NCBI GenBank assembly: GCA_031316155.1
Contig: JALDRB010000009.1
Span: 178,603-242,602, forward strand
DNA from: Candidatus Scalindua sp.
Lineage (GTDB): Bacteria; Planctomycetota; Brocadiia; Brocadiales; Scalinduaceae
Direction: 5' to 3'
Length of the DNA stretch: 64,000 bases
Shown here: positions 45,513-53,469 of the stretch, one piece after another
Numbering within the stretch: position 1 is the first letter of the stretch
How the letters are laid out: each line of letters starts with the position of its first letter
Notes under the pieces: generated by a model
Database searches by the model: none
What the model saw: the letters and a program-made list of their open reading frames with translations, nothing else
Told to the model about the DNA's origin: nothing
Made by a program: the position numbers and the translations under genes

Positions 45513-46921
45513 TCACAAATTAGTCGAGTAGATCCAATTATAACCTTTTAATATCTTCGGCTGAGGTAAAGGATACCTGTTCAGTAGCTCAATATATTGA
45601 TCCCAGTTAAAACTTTTCCTATGACTACGCCTATTAAGCCATTTATACCACATTCTCCTAATCGCATATTCAAATCTTCTCAAGGTTGCTAGATTCCCCG
45701 CAAATCCGTAATAGTTGTAATACCCATTTAGAATTCGACATAGATACGTATGCAGTTTGCGAAAAGGGAGTAAATTTCTTTTCTCCCTTAGTTTGTTGTT
45801 CATGACAATTAGCGTTTTGCGCATACGTCTTCCTATCGTCTTACGACTTAACTTTACTCCACCTCTTCTACCCTTGCCATATAATGGGTAAATCCAAGAA
45901 AGTCAAATGTATTCAACTTCTTCTTCCCACCCTTACTTTGGTAATACGCCCTTCTGCCAAATTCTATTAAGCGACATTTCTCTTTCGACAATTCCAGCCC
46001 AAACTTAATCAGTCTACACGGTAGTTTATCCCATATATCCTCTGCCGTTTGCTTGCCTGTACATCCTATGACAAAATCATCACAATAACGTATGAGATAT
46101 ATTCTACCACTTATTGCCTGTGCCACACTTTTCTTTATCCATAAATCCACTACATAATGTAGATAGATATTGGATAATATGGGTGAAATTGTACCACCTT
46201 GCGGAACTCCTAACTTATTTCGTATCCTCTTACCCTCTGCCACTATCCCCACTCTTAGCCATTTCCCTATTAGTCGTAACACTGTCTGATCTACTATTCG
46301 TTCCCTCAACATCCTCATAAGCCACTTATGATTCATATTGTCAAAATATCCCCTGATATCTATATCTAATATGTAGTTTATTCCTCCTTTTATCACGGCT
46401 AGTTCTAGCGCTTTGAGCGCATCATGACAATTTTTGTTCAATCTAAATCCATAAGACACTTCGAGAAAGTCTTGTTCATAGATAGCATTCAATATCTTAG
46501 CTACTGCCTTTTGTACTATCTTGTCCTCTAGTACAAGAATGCCAAGTGCTCGTTCTCCTCCTTCTGGCTTGGGTATCAGCACCCGACGTATATCTATAGC
46601 TTTATAGCTCTTGTTCTTTAATCGCTTTACTAAGCCAGATATGTTTGCAGTAAGGTCTACTCCATATTCCTCATAGCTAATGTGATCAATTCCTATTGCT
46701 GCATCTCGATTTAATTCTCTATAACTTTCCTTCAGACATTCTTCATCTAATAGGTGGGCTAATGATGTGAATTTCGTGGTTGGTTCTTGCCTCGCTATCT
46801 CTGCTAATCGTTTCAGTTTCGTTGACAATTTATTCCCCGACTCTGTGTTCGGCAATTGTTTCTCCTCCACGAGACATCTATTTGTCAACCCCTTCCCTCC
46901 TTCGGAATTACCCGACATCAA
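45513..46921 (-). pseudogene. ltrA: Group II intron reverse transcriptase/maturase, frameshifted
   Basis: The first frame (46921-45854) holds the RT domain with KPEGGERALGILVLEDKIVQ, LDIDIRGYFDNM, GVPQGGTISPILSNIYL and RYCDDFVIG; the active site reads YCDD rather than the commoner YADD. It breaks after FLGFTHYM, and a second frame (to 45513) continues GKGRRGGVKLSRKTIG, then the maturase X domain (LNGYYNYYGFAGNL, RRSHRKSFNWDQYIELLNRY). Adding one G to ATGGC at about 45,876-45,880 restores a 469-residue protein. No endonuclease domain follows. It is a real mutation or a sequencing error. Confidence 0.85.
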
Positions 46922-47582
46922 CGGTACTATGGGTTGATCCGACTACCTATGCCTCTTCCTCTTACCTCGTTGCCTCGGCTTCGAGTACCTTTTCATAAGG
47001 AAAGCATAGGTTCTCCCAGGTTCCTGTAAAATCCTTGTACAGCATGCCATGGTCTATAACCCCGGTGGAGTTTCCACCATCAAGCCTGTTTCGATGGCTC
47101 GTTACTGTCTTCCGTCTTCCTAATAACGTCGACTTACTCCACAACATAAGCATTTTCGGAGCTGAATCCCTTCACCCTTTCGGATTACGGCCTACTGACT
47201 CCCTGTCTACGCTTCACTCACGCTGTTACCAACATAAATGCAAGACTCGGTTCTGACGGTCGGCTAACTTTGTCAGATTGGTTTTGTATCCAACTGGACT
47301 TCACAAGCTTGGCCTGGCGCACTAGGAATTTGCTTCTTAGATATTCTGTAAGGGTAGTAAAATAATTAACAAAATTCAAGTAATTTTGGGAAATTATGTT
47401 CTGATTTGATCTACTTTGGTAAAAAAGTGGAGGATAAATGGAAGATTTGGAAATTTGAATATAAATAACGGTATTGTCGTAGTGATTTGGTAAAAAGTGT
47501 AAATACCTTTCCTGTATCCTCACATTAGCAAATTTTCACAATCTTCAATTTGCCGTAATGCAATGATCTTCATAATATTTCT

Positions 47583-47852
47583 AACGGAAGTTCACCCCTG
47601 GAATTGAATTCTAAGCGTTGTAAGACTTTACACAAAAATAGCTTACAAAGTTTTTATTCAAACATACTAGTGTCTACATTTAACTATATGTACCAAAAAG
47701 AGATACGTAAACTGAACATATCATACAAAATTCTAAAAATCAAATAATTTTAACCCAAAAACAAAAATATTAGTGACTACAAATAAGCCTGGAATTTTGT
47801 TTAAGTTTCATTATATCAAAACATACAAAATTTCCAGGGGTGAACTTCCGTT
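47583..47852. mobile_element. Non-autonomous inverted-repeat element (MITE-like), 270 bp
   Basis: Perfect 21-bp terminal inverted repeats (AACGGAAGTTCACCCCTGGAA) at 47,583-47,603 and 47,832-47,852 enclose AT-rich DNA with no open frame of note. A CT dinucleotide flanks each side, which could be a 2-bp target duplication. The right end lies in the middle of a GxxExxY gene fragment. A transposase recognising these ends must be supplied from elsewhere. Confidence 0.75.
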
Positions 47853-47980
47853 CTAATGTCAAAATCCTTACAAAAACACTCTTCGTTAGCAGATTCTAGC
47901 AAACCTGGACCAAGATGGCGATGTACCTCGATTGCAGCTCCTATAATTTCTTTAGACAGCCGGTTTTCTTCTTTCACCAC
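47816..47980 (-). pseudogene. GxxExxY-family N-terminal fragment cut by the MITE
   Basis: Starting at a GTG near 47980, the minus strand reads LSKEIIGAAIEVHRHLGPGL then LESANEECFCKDFDIR, the unmistakable N-terminus of GxxExxY proteins (here GLLESAN, with Asn replacing the Tyr). It then runs into the terminal repeat of the 270-bp element and stops at 47816. The remaining two thirds are absent. An intact relative lies at 49,020-49,382. Confidence 0.75.
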
Positions 47981-47984
47981 TTTT

Positions 47985-48131
47985 GATTTTCTTGCTTCTG
48001 GAATGACTTTTGATGATGTCCTGAATGAATATCCACATTTACAACCAGAAGATATCTATGCATGTATTGCATATGGTGCGGAAATGTCTCGTGAAAGATA
48101 CGAACATTTTACAATAGAGTCAACAGCATGA
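47985..48131 (+). pseudogene. DUF433-family antitoxin C-terminal fragment
   Basis: The plus strand encodes FLASGMTFDDVLNEYPHLQP then EDIYACIAYGAEMSRERYEH, the C-terminal helix-turn-helix part of DUF433 proteins, which usually pair with a PIN-like DUF5615 toxin. The N-terminal half is missing: upstream in the same frame the DNA is the reverse complement of the GxxExxY fragment. No DUF5615 gene follows. It is a relic joined to another relic. Confidence 0.65.
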
Positions 48132-48132
48132 A

Positions 48133-48410
48133 TCAACTCATTATATTTTGCATATCAAATTTAATCGCAGGTACAGAAATTTTGGGAGCTTTAGCTATCC
48201 TATCAGAGTTTTCCATCAGCTTTGTAATCCATTGTCCCACTTCAGCCTTTACAACTTTCTCACCACACTGTGGACATGTTCCGGCAGGTACGTCCTCCAC
48301 AACAATAAGCTCCCTTTTATCCAGAAATCTTGCTTGATAAGTTTCTCTTGCATAGGGGTATTACAAATTTCACACTCCCCATAATCATATCCTGATATTT
48401 TTTTCGTCAT
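48133..48410 (-). pseudogene. YgiT-type zinc-finger antitoxin, frameshifted
   Basis: The first frame gives CEICNTPMQEKLIKQDFWIKG and then fails; the next frame gives ELIVVEDVPAGTCPQCGEKV and WITKLMENSDRIAK up to the stop at 48133. Together they make a typical two-CxxC YgiT/MqsA-like N-domain protein of 92 residues. Adding one G to the GGG run at 48,312-48,314 joins the frames. The start overlaps the DUF4258 stop codon (ATGA), the usual toxin-antitoxin arrangement. Confidence 0.75.
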
Positions 48411-48694
48411 TTTATTTCCTCCAACGCGTAAGTGGTGATTAACAATAGTTTACCTGTACTTTTCATCCTGCAAATAATCGCAATTTCTCTTCCGCTTGTT
48501 GCAGGACCAACAACCTCATAACGTATACCTCTTGGATCTCTTGTAAACTTACGTCTTATTCTACCATGGGCAATTGCCATTTCAATATCCGCAAAAATAA
48601 GATCATCTTTGGCCATTTCTTCAAAGAAGTGTGGAATAGTAAATTCATATTCTCGATTTGCTATTTTTTCTCTAACAGTGTGAATAATTGACAA
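48407..48694 (-). CDS. DUF4258 protein, probable toxin
   Basis: 95 residues (first Met at 48694). The pattern FTIPHFFEEMAKDDLIFADI, RRKFTRDPRGIRYEVVGP and GREIAIICRMKSTGKLLLIT fits DUF4258, a small RelE/BrnT-like domain commonly encoded just before a YgiT-type zinc-finger antitoxin. The stop overlaps the antitoxin start by four bases. If the antitoxin is truly broken the toxin must be tolerated or inactive, which argues that the frameshift may be an error. Confidence 0.75.
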   Translation of the reverse strand: MSIIHTVREKIANREYEFTIPHFFEEMAKDDLIFADIEMAIAHGRIRRKFTRDPRGIRYEVVGPATSGREIAIICRMKSTGKLLLITTYALEEIK

Positions 48695-49019
48695 TAATCA
48701 CTCTTCCCTTCTCGTTCCATATTAGTTTTGGTAAATAGTTCAGTAATGCATATTGTAGTTTACAATTGCCAATTACTCCTTCACCGTCACGTTTGTACTT
48801 TTGTTAAAACGCTAGGTATATAATCAATTAATATTTCAATTTATATAATACCTACATTTTAGAAATACCAGGGAAGCGCAAGAATTCATAATTATATCAT
48901 GTTAAAAGACTTATGCAATTATAAATGGTTCTTTAAGAATCATGCTGAAATAGGGGTCCTTCCTTGACTACATAACTCCTTGATTGTATTGTATAACCTT
49001 AGTAATTTCTTATCTCTTT
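48695..49019. other. Intergenic region between DUF4258 and GxxExxY genes
   Basis: 325 AT-rich bases. I see no gene and no strong repeat or dyad. The promoter for the minus-strand DUF4258/YgiT pair should lie at its left end. Confidence 0.4.
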
Positions 49020-49382
49020 TCATTCTCTCATTAAAACGATAATGAATTGTTCCCACCGTCCTGTAACTTCCAATTTTATACCTTTCAGCAATTTCAGATA
49101 GGTCAAAACCTGCTTTTTGTGCGCTTTCGATGTAGATTCAACCGACTTCAGCTCAAGTATAACTTTATCCTCAACGATAATGTCGGCTCGAAACCCTTCA
49201 TCAAATGTGATTCCCCTGTATCTTATTGGTATGGAAACTTGCTGATTGGCCTTCATTCCTCTTGATTTAAGATCATGCGCAAGTGTTTTTTCATAAACAG
49301 TTTCAAGAAGACCAGGCCCAAGTTCCGTGTGGAGTTGGACAGCACAATCAACAACGATTTTCCCAATTTCATTTTCAGTCAT
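49020..49382 (-). CDS. GxxExxY protein (PD-(D/E)xK-like fold)
   Basis: 120 residues. The name motif is present as GPGLLETVYEKTL, and ADIIVEDKVILELKSVE gives the D...ExK-like pattern of the nuclease fold. The family is widespread in planctomycetes and other environmental bacteria, often next to mobile DNA; function unknown. The last 20 residues (KLEVTGRWEQFIIVLMRE) depart from the usual ending of the family, so a late frameshift is possible. A roughly 50-base direct repeat begins over its start codon and recurs at 49,460-49,510. Confidence 0.8.
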   Translation of the reverse strand: MTENEIGKIVVDCAVQLHTELGPGLLETVYEKTLAHDLKSRGMKANQQVSIPIRYRGITFDEGFRADIIVEDKVILELKSVESTSKAHKKQVLTYLKLLKGIKLEVTGRWEQFIIVLMRE

Positions 49383-49506
49383 ATTCTTTGTGTCTCTGTG
49401 CGAACTTTATTCTTCAAAAAAAAACACCAAGATACTAAGTTCCTTATTAATTTTCATTTTCAGTCATCTTCTCTGTGGCTTCGTGTCTTTGTGCGAGCTG
49501 TATTAT

Positions 49507-50799
49507 TCAAACCCTAACCACCGGTAACTCTTCCCATTTACTCGTATACGCAGGCGAAAGCATTGATCTTCTCATCTTCCATCTCTGCCGTATTCCCTCT
49601 GCCGCCAGTCTCAAACTCCCCCGTCCCCATTTTCTGTTTATCCTGTCGACTGTATCCATGAGAGACTCTCCCCGTTCTCTCCCTCCATAATCAAGGGAGC
49701 TGAAGAGGTGTAACTGTATAAGGCTATCCGGTTGAATCCCTTCTAACAGGACACCGGCTTTTTTGTACCGATATCCCGGTTTGTATATCTTACCCAGCCC
49801 GTGTAACGCATGCCTTGTTAAATCGATGGTGTTTGCCGTAGGCTCCTTCAGCCTGATATGGAGAGAATTTGCATATTGTGGCTCATCTCTCCTGAATTTA
49901 TTGGTCTTAATGTAGACGATGAGGATATTGGCGCAGGAGTTCTGGCTCCTGAGCTTCTCCGCCGCCCTGCTTACGTATGAGGCTACCGCCTCCTCCAGCT
50001 CCTCTCGCGTGGCAACAGACTTCCCAAAAGAGCGGGAACTGCGGATTCCTTTTTTAGACACGGGATATCGATCCAATCCAAAACAGGGGATACCTCTCAA
50101 CTCAAGGACGCACCGTTCCCCCATTACGGTCATTCTCTTCCGTACCCATTTCATATCCGCATACTTTAAATCCCTTGCCGTCTTAATCCCCTGTGCCCGT
50201 AACAACTTCGCATATTGATGACCCACACCCCATACATCCTCAACCCCGAGCCGCCCGAGGTAAAAGTCGAGTTCCCTCTCCGGGCTCTTACTCAGATCCA
50301 CGACCCCTCCGTATCGGGAATGCTTCTTCGCTATCTCATTGGCCACTTTTGTCAGGGTCTTCGTCCTGGCAATGCCAACCGACACCGATATCCCCGTCCA
50401 CTTCATTACCGTCTGCCTGATTTCCCTTCCATACGCCGCGTACTCTTCACACCGCAGTCCCGTAAGGGAAAGAAAGGCCTCATCGATAGAATAGATCTCT
50501 ATATCGGGCGTAAACTGTTTCAAGGCCTCCATCACCCTGCGTGACATGTCGGCATACAGGGTATAGTTTGAAGAGAACACCCGGATATTATGCCTCTTAA
50601 TCATGGTATCACATTGAAAAACAGGAATTCCCATCCTGATCCCGAGGGCCTTTACCTCGTTTGACCGTGCAACAACGCAACCGTCGTTGTTAGAGAGTAC
50701 CATTACAGGAATGGCTGCAAGCGCCGGATCAAACACCCTCTCACAGGAAACGTAAAAGTTGTTACAATCTACCAGTGCAAAGACCTTCTCCTGCCTCAT
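49507..50799 (-). CDS. umuC: Translesion DNA polymerase V catalytic subunit
   Basis: 430 residues of Y-family polymerase. The palm motifs are [20 protein letters not shown] and [26 protein letters not shown] starts the little-finger domain. The C-terminus has the UmuC-typical [11 protein letters not shown] region. With UmuD' it copies past DNA damage during the SOS response. The start overlaps the umuD stop by four bases (ATGA), so the two are coupled. Confidence 0.93.
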   Translation of the reverse strand: MRQEKVFALVDCNNFYVSCERVFDPALAAIPVMVLSNNDGCVVARSNEVKALGIRMGIPVFQCDTMIKRHNIRVFSSNYTLYADMSRRVMEALKQFTPDIEIYSIDEAFLSLTGLRCEEYAAYGREIRQTVMKWTGISVSVGIARTKTLTKVANEIAKKHSRYGGVVDLSKSPERELDFYLGRLGVEDVWGVGHQYAKLLRAQGIKTARDLKYADMKWVRKRMTVMGERCVLELRGIPCFGLDRYPVSKKGIRSSRSFGKSVATREELEEAVASYVSRAAEKLRSQNSCANILIVYIKTNKFRRDEPQYANSLHIRLKEPTANTIDLTRHALHGLGKIYKPGYRYKKAGVLLEGIQPDSLIQLHLFSSLDYGGRERGESLMDTVDRINRKWGRGSLRLAAEGIRQRWKMRRSMLSPAYTSKWEELPVVRV

Positions 50800-51218
50800 C
50801 GGATCTCCTTAATAGCATGCGTCACCACCCCCCACACCTGGAAATCCATCTCTTCGGTAACCCTGATCGGTTCATACTCTGTATTCTCGGGGACCAGATA
50901 CAATTCGCCTTTTTTTAACCGTACCCGCTTTATGGTAAATTCCCCGTTCAAGAATGCGACAACAATCGATTTATCACCCGGATCAAGCGCGCGATCAACC
51001 ACAACCAGATCACCATCTGAGATTCCGCAATCCCGCATTGAATTCCCCTTTACCCTGACAAAGAACGTTGCGGCCGGGTGTTTTACGATATACTCGTTCA
51101 GATCGAGATGTTTATCAACAAAATCTTCTGCAGGGCTCGGAAAACCTGCCGAAACAGGAAACTCATACAGGGGAAGCTTAATCTTCTTATCTGTTTTTGC
51201 CTTATAAAACTCAGCCAT
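50796..51218 (-). CDS. umuD: SOS mutagenesis protein UmuD (S24 peptidase)
   Basis: 140 residues, full length. The self-cleavage site is in [13 protein letters not shown] (Ala-Gly bond), the catalytic Ser in [11 protein letters not shown] and the catalytic Lys in [10 protein letters not shown]. RecA filaments trigger cleavage to UmuD', the active partner of UmuC. An R1 repeat lies 12 bases upstream of the start. I could not find a dyad shared with the lexA upstream region. Confidence 0.92.
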   Translation of the reverse strand: MAEFYKAKTDKKIKLPLYEFPVSAGFPSPAEDFVDKHLDLNEYIVKHPAATFFVRVKGNSMRDCGISDGDLVVVDRALDPGDKSIVVAFLNGEFTIKRVRLKKGELYLVPENTEYEPIRVTEEMDFQVWGVVTHAIKEIR

Positions 51219-51230
51219 AATAGAAATACC

Positions 51231-51475
51231 TGTCCTGGAAAAACCGGAACCAAACAGGAGTTAAAAAATTACAAATCTCAATTTACAAAGCCCAAACAAA
51301 TTTCAAATTACAATGTTCGAAATATCAAACCAGTTTATTTGGAATTTTGGATTTGTTCATTGTAATTTGTTTGTAATTTGGAACTTGTTATTTGGTGCTT
51401 ATCAGATATCATGAAAAACGCTATTAATAAATATTTTGCCAAATTTGGTTAAAATATTTTTGTCAAGAGACTATA
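51231..51475 (+). repeat. R1 intergenic repeat without the nested insert
   Basis: AT-rich, weakly palindromic sequence beginning near TTACAAATCTCAATTTAC and ending GTCAAGAGACTATA. It is alike over most of its length to 53,116-53,265 and 62,146-62,475 and, reversed, to 21,811-22,055. It fills the whole gap between the umuD start and the SRAP stop, and its tail supplies the SRAP stop codon. This copy lacks the 100-111-base MITE-like insert seen in two others. Confidence 0.75.
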
Positions 51476-52146
51476 CCTCTCTTATTAACTGCGGACTATC
51501 ATTCAGCGGGTCATTTACCTCGTATGAAACAACACATGCCTTCATATCATCATCAGGATACGGCCTTAACATCGCCATGAGTGCATCGGTGTCCTGCCCG
51601 TGAGAATCCGGCCCCAGCCATGCATCTTCACACTCCTGCCGCAAAATCACGGGCATCCTGTCATGAATGGGCTTCAGGGTCATGTTAGGTTCCGTTGTAA
51701 TGATGGTGAATGTCTTAAGTTCAGCTCCTCCACCATCTTTCCAGATGTCATAGAGCCCTGCAAAGAAAAAAAACCTCTCTCTTTTCCAGTTTGACATAAT
51801 AGGGAACCTTACTTTTCCCGACCTTTTTCCATTCATAGAAACCTGAAGCCGGCACCAGACACCGTCCTGTCTTCAGGATATGTCTGAATGAGGGTTTTGT
51901 GTCCAGTGTCTCTGCCCGCGCATTGATCATCCTGTTTCCAATCTTCGGATCTTTTGCCCAGAAGGGCACCAGCCCCCACTTCATCATCTCCAGCACACGC
52001 TCTTTTTCTCTATTGAGATAGAGTACAGGCGTATGTTGTGACGGAGCGATATTATAACGGGGTGCAATCCTGATGCCTTCAGAAATTACCACCCTGTATT
52101 GAGAAAATACAGCATCAATATCCGTAAGTGCAAATCTACCACACAT
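51471..52146 (-). pseudogene. SRAP/YedK (HMCES-type) peptidase, frameshifted in a T run
   Basis: The first frame begins MCGRFALTDIDAVF with the catalytic Cys2 and includes YNIAPSQHTPVL, MMKWGLVPFWAKD, NRMINARAETLD and CLVPASGFYEWKK. It fails in an 8-base A/T run at 51,766-51,773, and the next frame continues FFFAGLYDIWKDGGG, FTIITTEPN, IHDRMPVIL. Removing one T restores 224 residues with all SRAP motifs. The family crosslinks to abasic sites in single-stranded DNA to shield them. It lies in an SOS gene set with umuDC and lexA. Confidence 0.85.
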
Positions 52147-52515
52147 GGTTGAAATATACTAAAAACCTTCCTTAACGCAGAGGTCGCAGAGCTTGTGTCA
52201 AGCGGAGCTTATTATCTTCTCTGATATACTAAAACCGATTTGGTTTTCGGTTTTACCGGAAACCAAATCTTGGTTGCAGTTATACTCGCTCAATTTTATC
52301 TCGGATTTTATCCGAAAACCATTATGAGATGAGTATATCTCGTTTTCATGCATAACGAACAACGCCCTTCCTATTCCATAATCATTCTTTACAACCCTCT
52401 GCGTTCTGCGTTAAAATAAAAAAAAGAACAGCTCCAATCCGAATAAATTTCTAAATAGCTTTGCGACTTTGCGGTGAACTACTGCAAAATAGTTACGACG
52501 GGCAGGCCTGCCGGA
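52147..52515. other. Intergenic region with a strong dyad at 52,237-52,269
   Basis: 369 bases between the SRAP start and the lexA stop. GATTTGGTTTTCGG and CCGGAAACCAAATC pair at 13 of 14 positions around TTTTA, forming a long hairpin. A second looser dyad (ATACTCGCTCA ... TGAGATGAGTAT) lies at about 52,284-52,338. Flanking pieces (TAACGCAGAGGTCGCAGAG; TTTGCGGTGAACT) are dispersed repeat words also seen near 21.6 kb. It may include a terminator for lexA. Confidence 0.5.
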
Positions 52516-53109
52516 TCAATACTTTCTGAAAAGCCCGACGACAACCCCCAGGATAGTGACCTCACCGGACTTCACCCTGATCGGCTCCATCAGGGGATTT
52601 GAAGATCTGAACTCAACTCCTTCCTCTACCCGGTAAAACCTTTTCAAAGTCGCCTCATTCTGTATCAAAGCTGCCACCATCTCACTATTTTTAGCCACCG
52701 CCCGCCTGTTAATAATGACAACATCGCCGTCAAAGATACCGTCCCCTGTCATGGAGTCTCCCTTTACCTTCAAACAGAAGTTTTCCCCCATTCCCAGAAG
52801 TTCCTGAGGCACTGAAATAGTTTCATCATTCTCTAGAGCTTCAATCGGTTGACCGGCAGCAATAGTCCCCAGTAACCTGATACTAACCGCCGGAGTTCCC
52901 TCCTCAACAATGGTAATGGCCCGGGTTCTGTTTGGCTCAACGGTAATTGCCCCTTTCTCTTCAAGCTGTTTAATGTGCTTAAACACGGCATTAAACGACC
53001 TGAACCCGAACCGTCTTCGTATTTCGTCATAGGTCGGTGCCGCTCTGTTCTTTTTAATATAGGTTTCTATATAGATAAAAATCTCTTTTTGCCTTGGAGT
53101 TAAATGCAT
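52516..53109 (-). CDS. lexA: LexA repressor, SOS master regulator
   Basis: 197 residues. The N-terminal winged helix is LTPRQKEIFIYIETYIKK with recognition part FRSFNAVFKHIKQLEEKG. The cleavage site is Ala-Gly in GTIAAGQPIE, with catalytic Ser in VKGDSMTGDGIFDGD and Lys in EATLKRFYR. It represses SOS genes until RecA induces self-cleavage. umuD, umuC and the SRAP gene nearby are likely targets. An R1 repeat begins about 7 bases upstream of the start codon, so its promoter must lie in or beyond the repeat. Confidence 0.95.
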   Translation of the reverse strand: MHLTPRQKEIFIYIETYIKKNRAAPTYDEIRRRFGFRSFNAVFKHIKQLEEKGAITVEPNRTRAITIVEEGTPAVSIRLLGTIAAGQPIEALENDETISVPQELLGMGENFCLKVKGDSMTGDGIFDGDVVIINRRAVAKNSEMVAALIQNEATLKRFYRVEEGVEFRSSNPLMEPIRVKSGEVTILGVVVGLFRKY

Positions 53110-53115
53110 AGTTTA

Positions 53116-53265
53116 ATAAATTACAAATCTCAAATCACAAAGCCCAAATAAATTTCAAATTACAATGTCCAAAGTATCAAACCAGCCTGTTTGGGATTTC
53201 GTGTTTAGTTATTGTGATTTATTTGTTATTTGGAACTTGTTATTTGGTGTGTTTTGTTGTTTTGT
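53116..53265 (+). repeat. R1 intergenic repeat, partial copy before lexA
   Basis: Begins TTACAAATCTCAAATCAC and ends near GGAACTTGTTATTTGGTG; it matches the first 150 bases of the 51.2-kb copy with scattered changes and lacks the tail. Its head faces lexA as the 51.2-kb copy faces umuD. Confidence 0.7.
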
Positions 53266-53320
53266 TTTTAATCTTATATAGGTGAAAATAAGGTGAAAGT
53301 CAAGAGTTTTTATACATTTC

Positions 53321-53404
53321 ACTTGAAAATTGCTTTCAAGTAATATAAACCATAACTATATTATTCGAATATATACGGCATCTGTATATTTCGAATAGTA
53401 TAGT
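53321..53404. promoter_or_regulatory. Two inverted repeats upstream of the Helicase-DUF2290 module
   Basis: ACTTGAAA ATTGC TTTCAAGT is a perfect 8-bp dyad (53,321-53,341). Downstream, 53,355-53,404 holds a near-perfect dyad with arms of about 19-20 bases (ACTATATTATTCGAATATA and TATATTTCGAATAGTATAGT) around 11 bases. A third weaker dyad (CACAGTCCA / TGGTCTGTG) follows. They sit 65-150 bases before the helicase start and 210-300 bases before lexA on the other strand. Repressor binding is the simplest reading, but the regulator is unknown. Confidence 0.55.
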
Positions 53405-53469
53405 CACAGTCCATTTAACTGGTCTGTGAAGAAAAAGTCGAAAAAATAAAATTAGATGAAAGGTAAACT

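Larger units (their letters stand above)
45429..47322 (-). mobile_element. Group II intron inserted upstream of the TcA-like gene
   Basis: On the minus strand the intron begins GTGCGCCAGGCC at 47322, carries a reverse transcriptase gene, and ends CTACTCGAC at 45429, 1,894 bases in all. Domain V is plain (45,469-45,501: GAGCCGTGTGCGG ... GCACGGTTC), followed by a domain VI-like stem-loop. It is inserted 33 bases before the tcA-like start codon, in the same orientation, so splicing would restore the leader. The maturase gene has a frameshift, so mobility and splicing may depend on another copy. Confidence 0.85.

Noticed and set aside
45513..46921. The reverse transcriptase as a DGR or retron RT
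   Set aside because: It has a maturase X domain, lies in a group II intron with a clear domain V, and shows no template/variable repeat or msr-msd.
47218..47523. 101-codon minus-strand open frame at the intron 5' end
   Set aside because: It runs across the exon-intron junction and into the structured intron RNA, and its sequence resembles no protein family.
47856..48131. A 91-residue DUF433 protein as an intact gene
   Set aside because: Only the second half matches DUF433; the first half is the reverse complement of a GxxExxY gene fragment.
51219..51260. CCTGT...ACAGG upstream of umuD as an SOS operator
   Set aside because: The same words, changed, occur at the head of the R1 repeat at 62,146, so it is part of the repeat and the dyad spacing is not that of a known box.
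53321..53341. The TTGAAA...TTTCAA dyad as a proven LexA box
   Set aside because: It matches neither the Gram-negative nor the Gram-positive consensus, and no copy was found before umuD or the SRAP gene.
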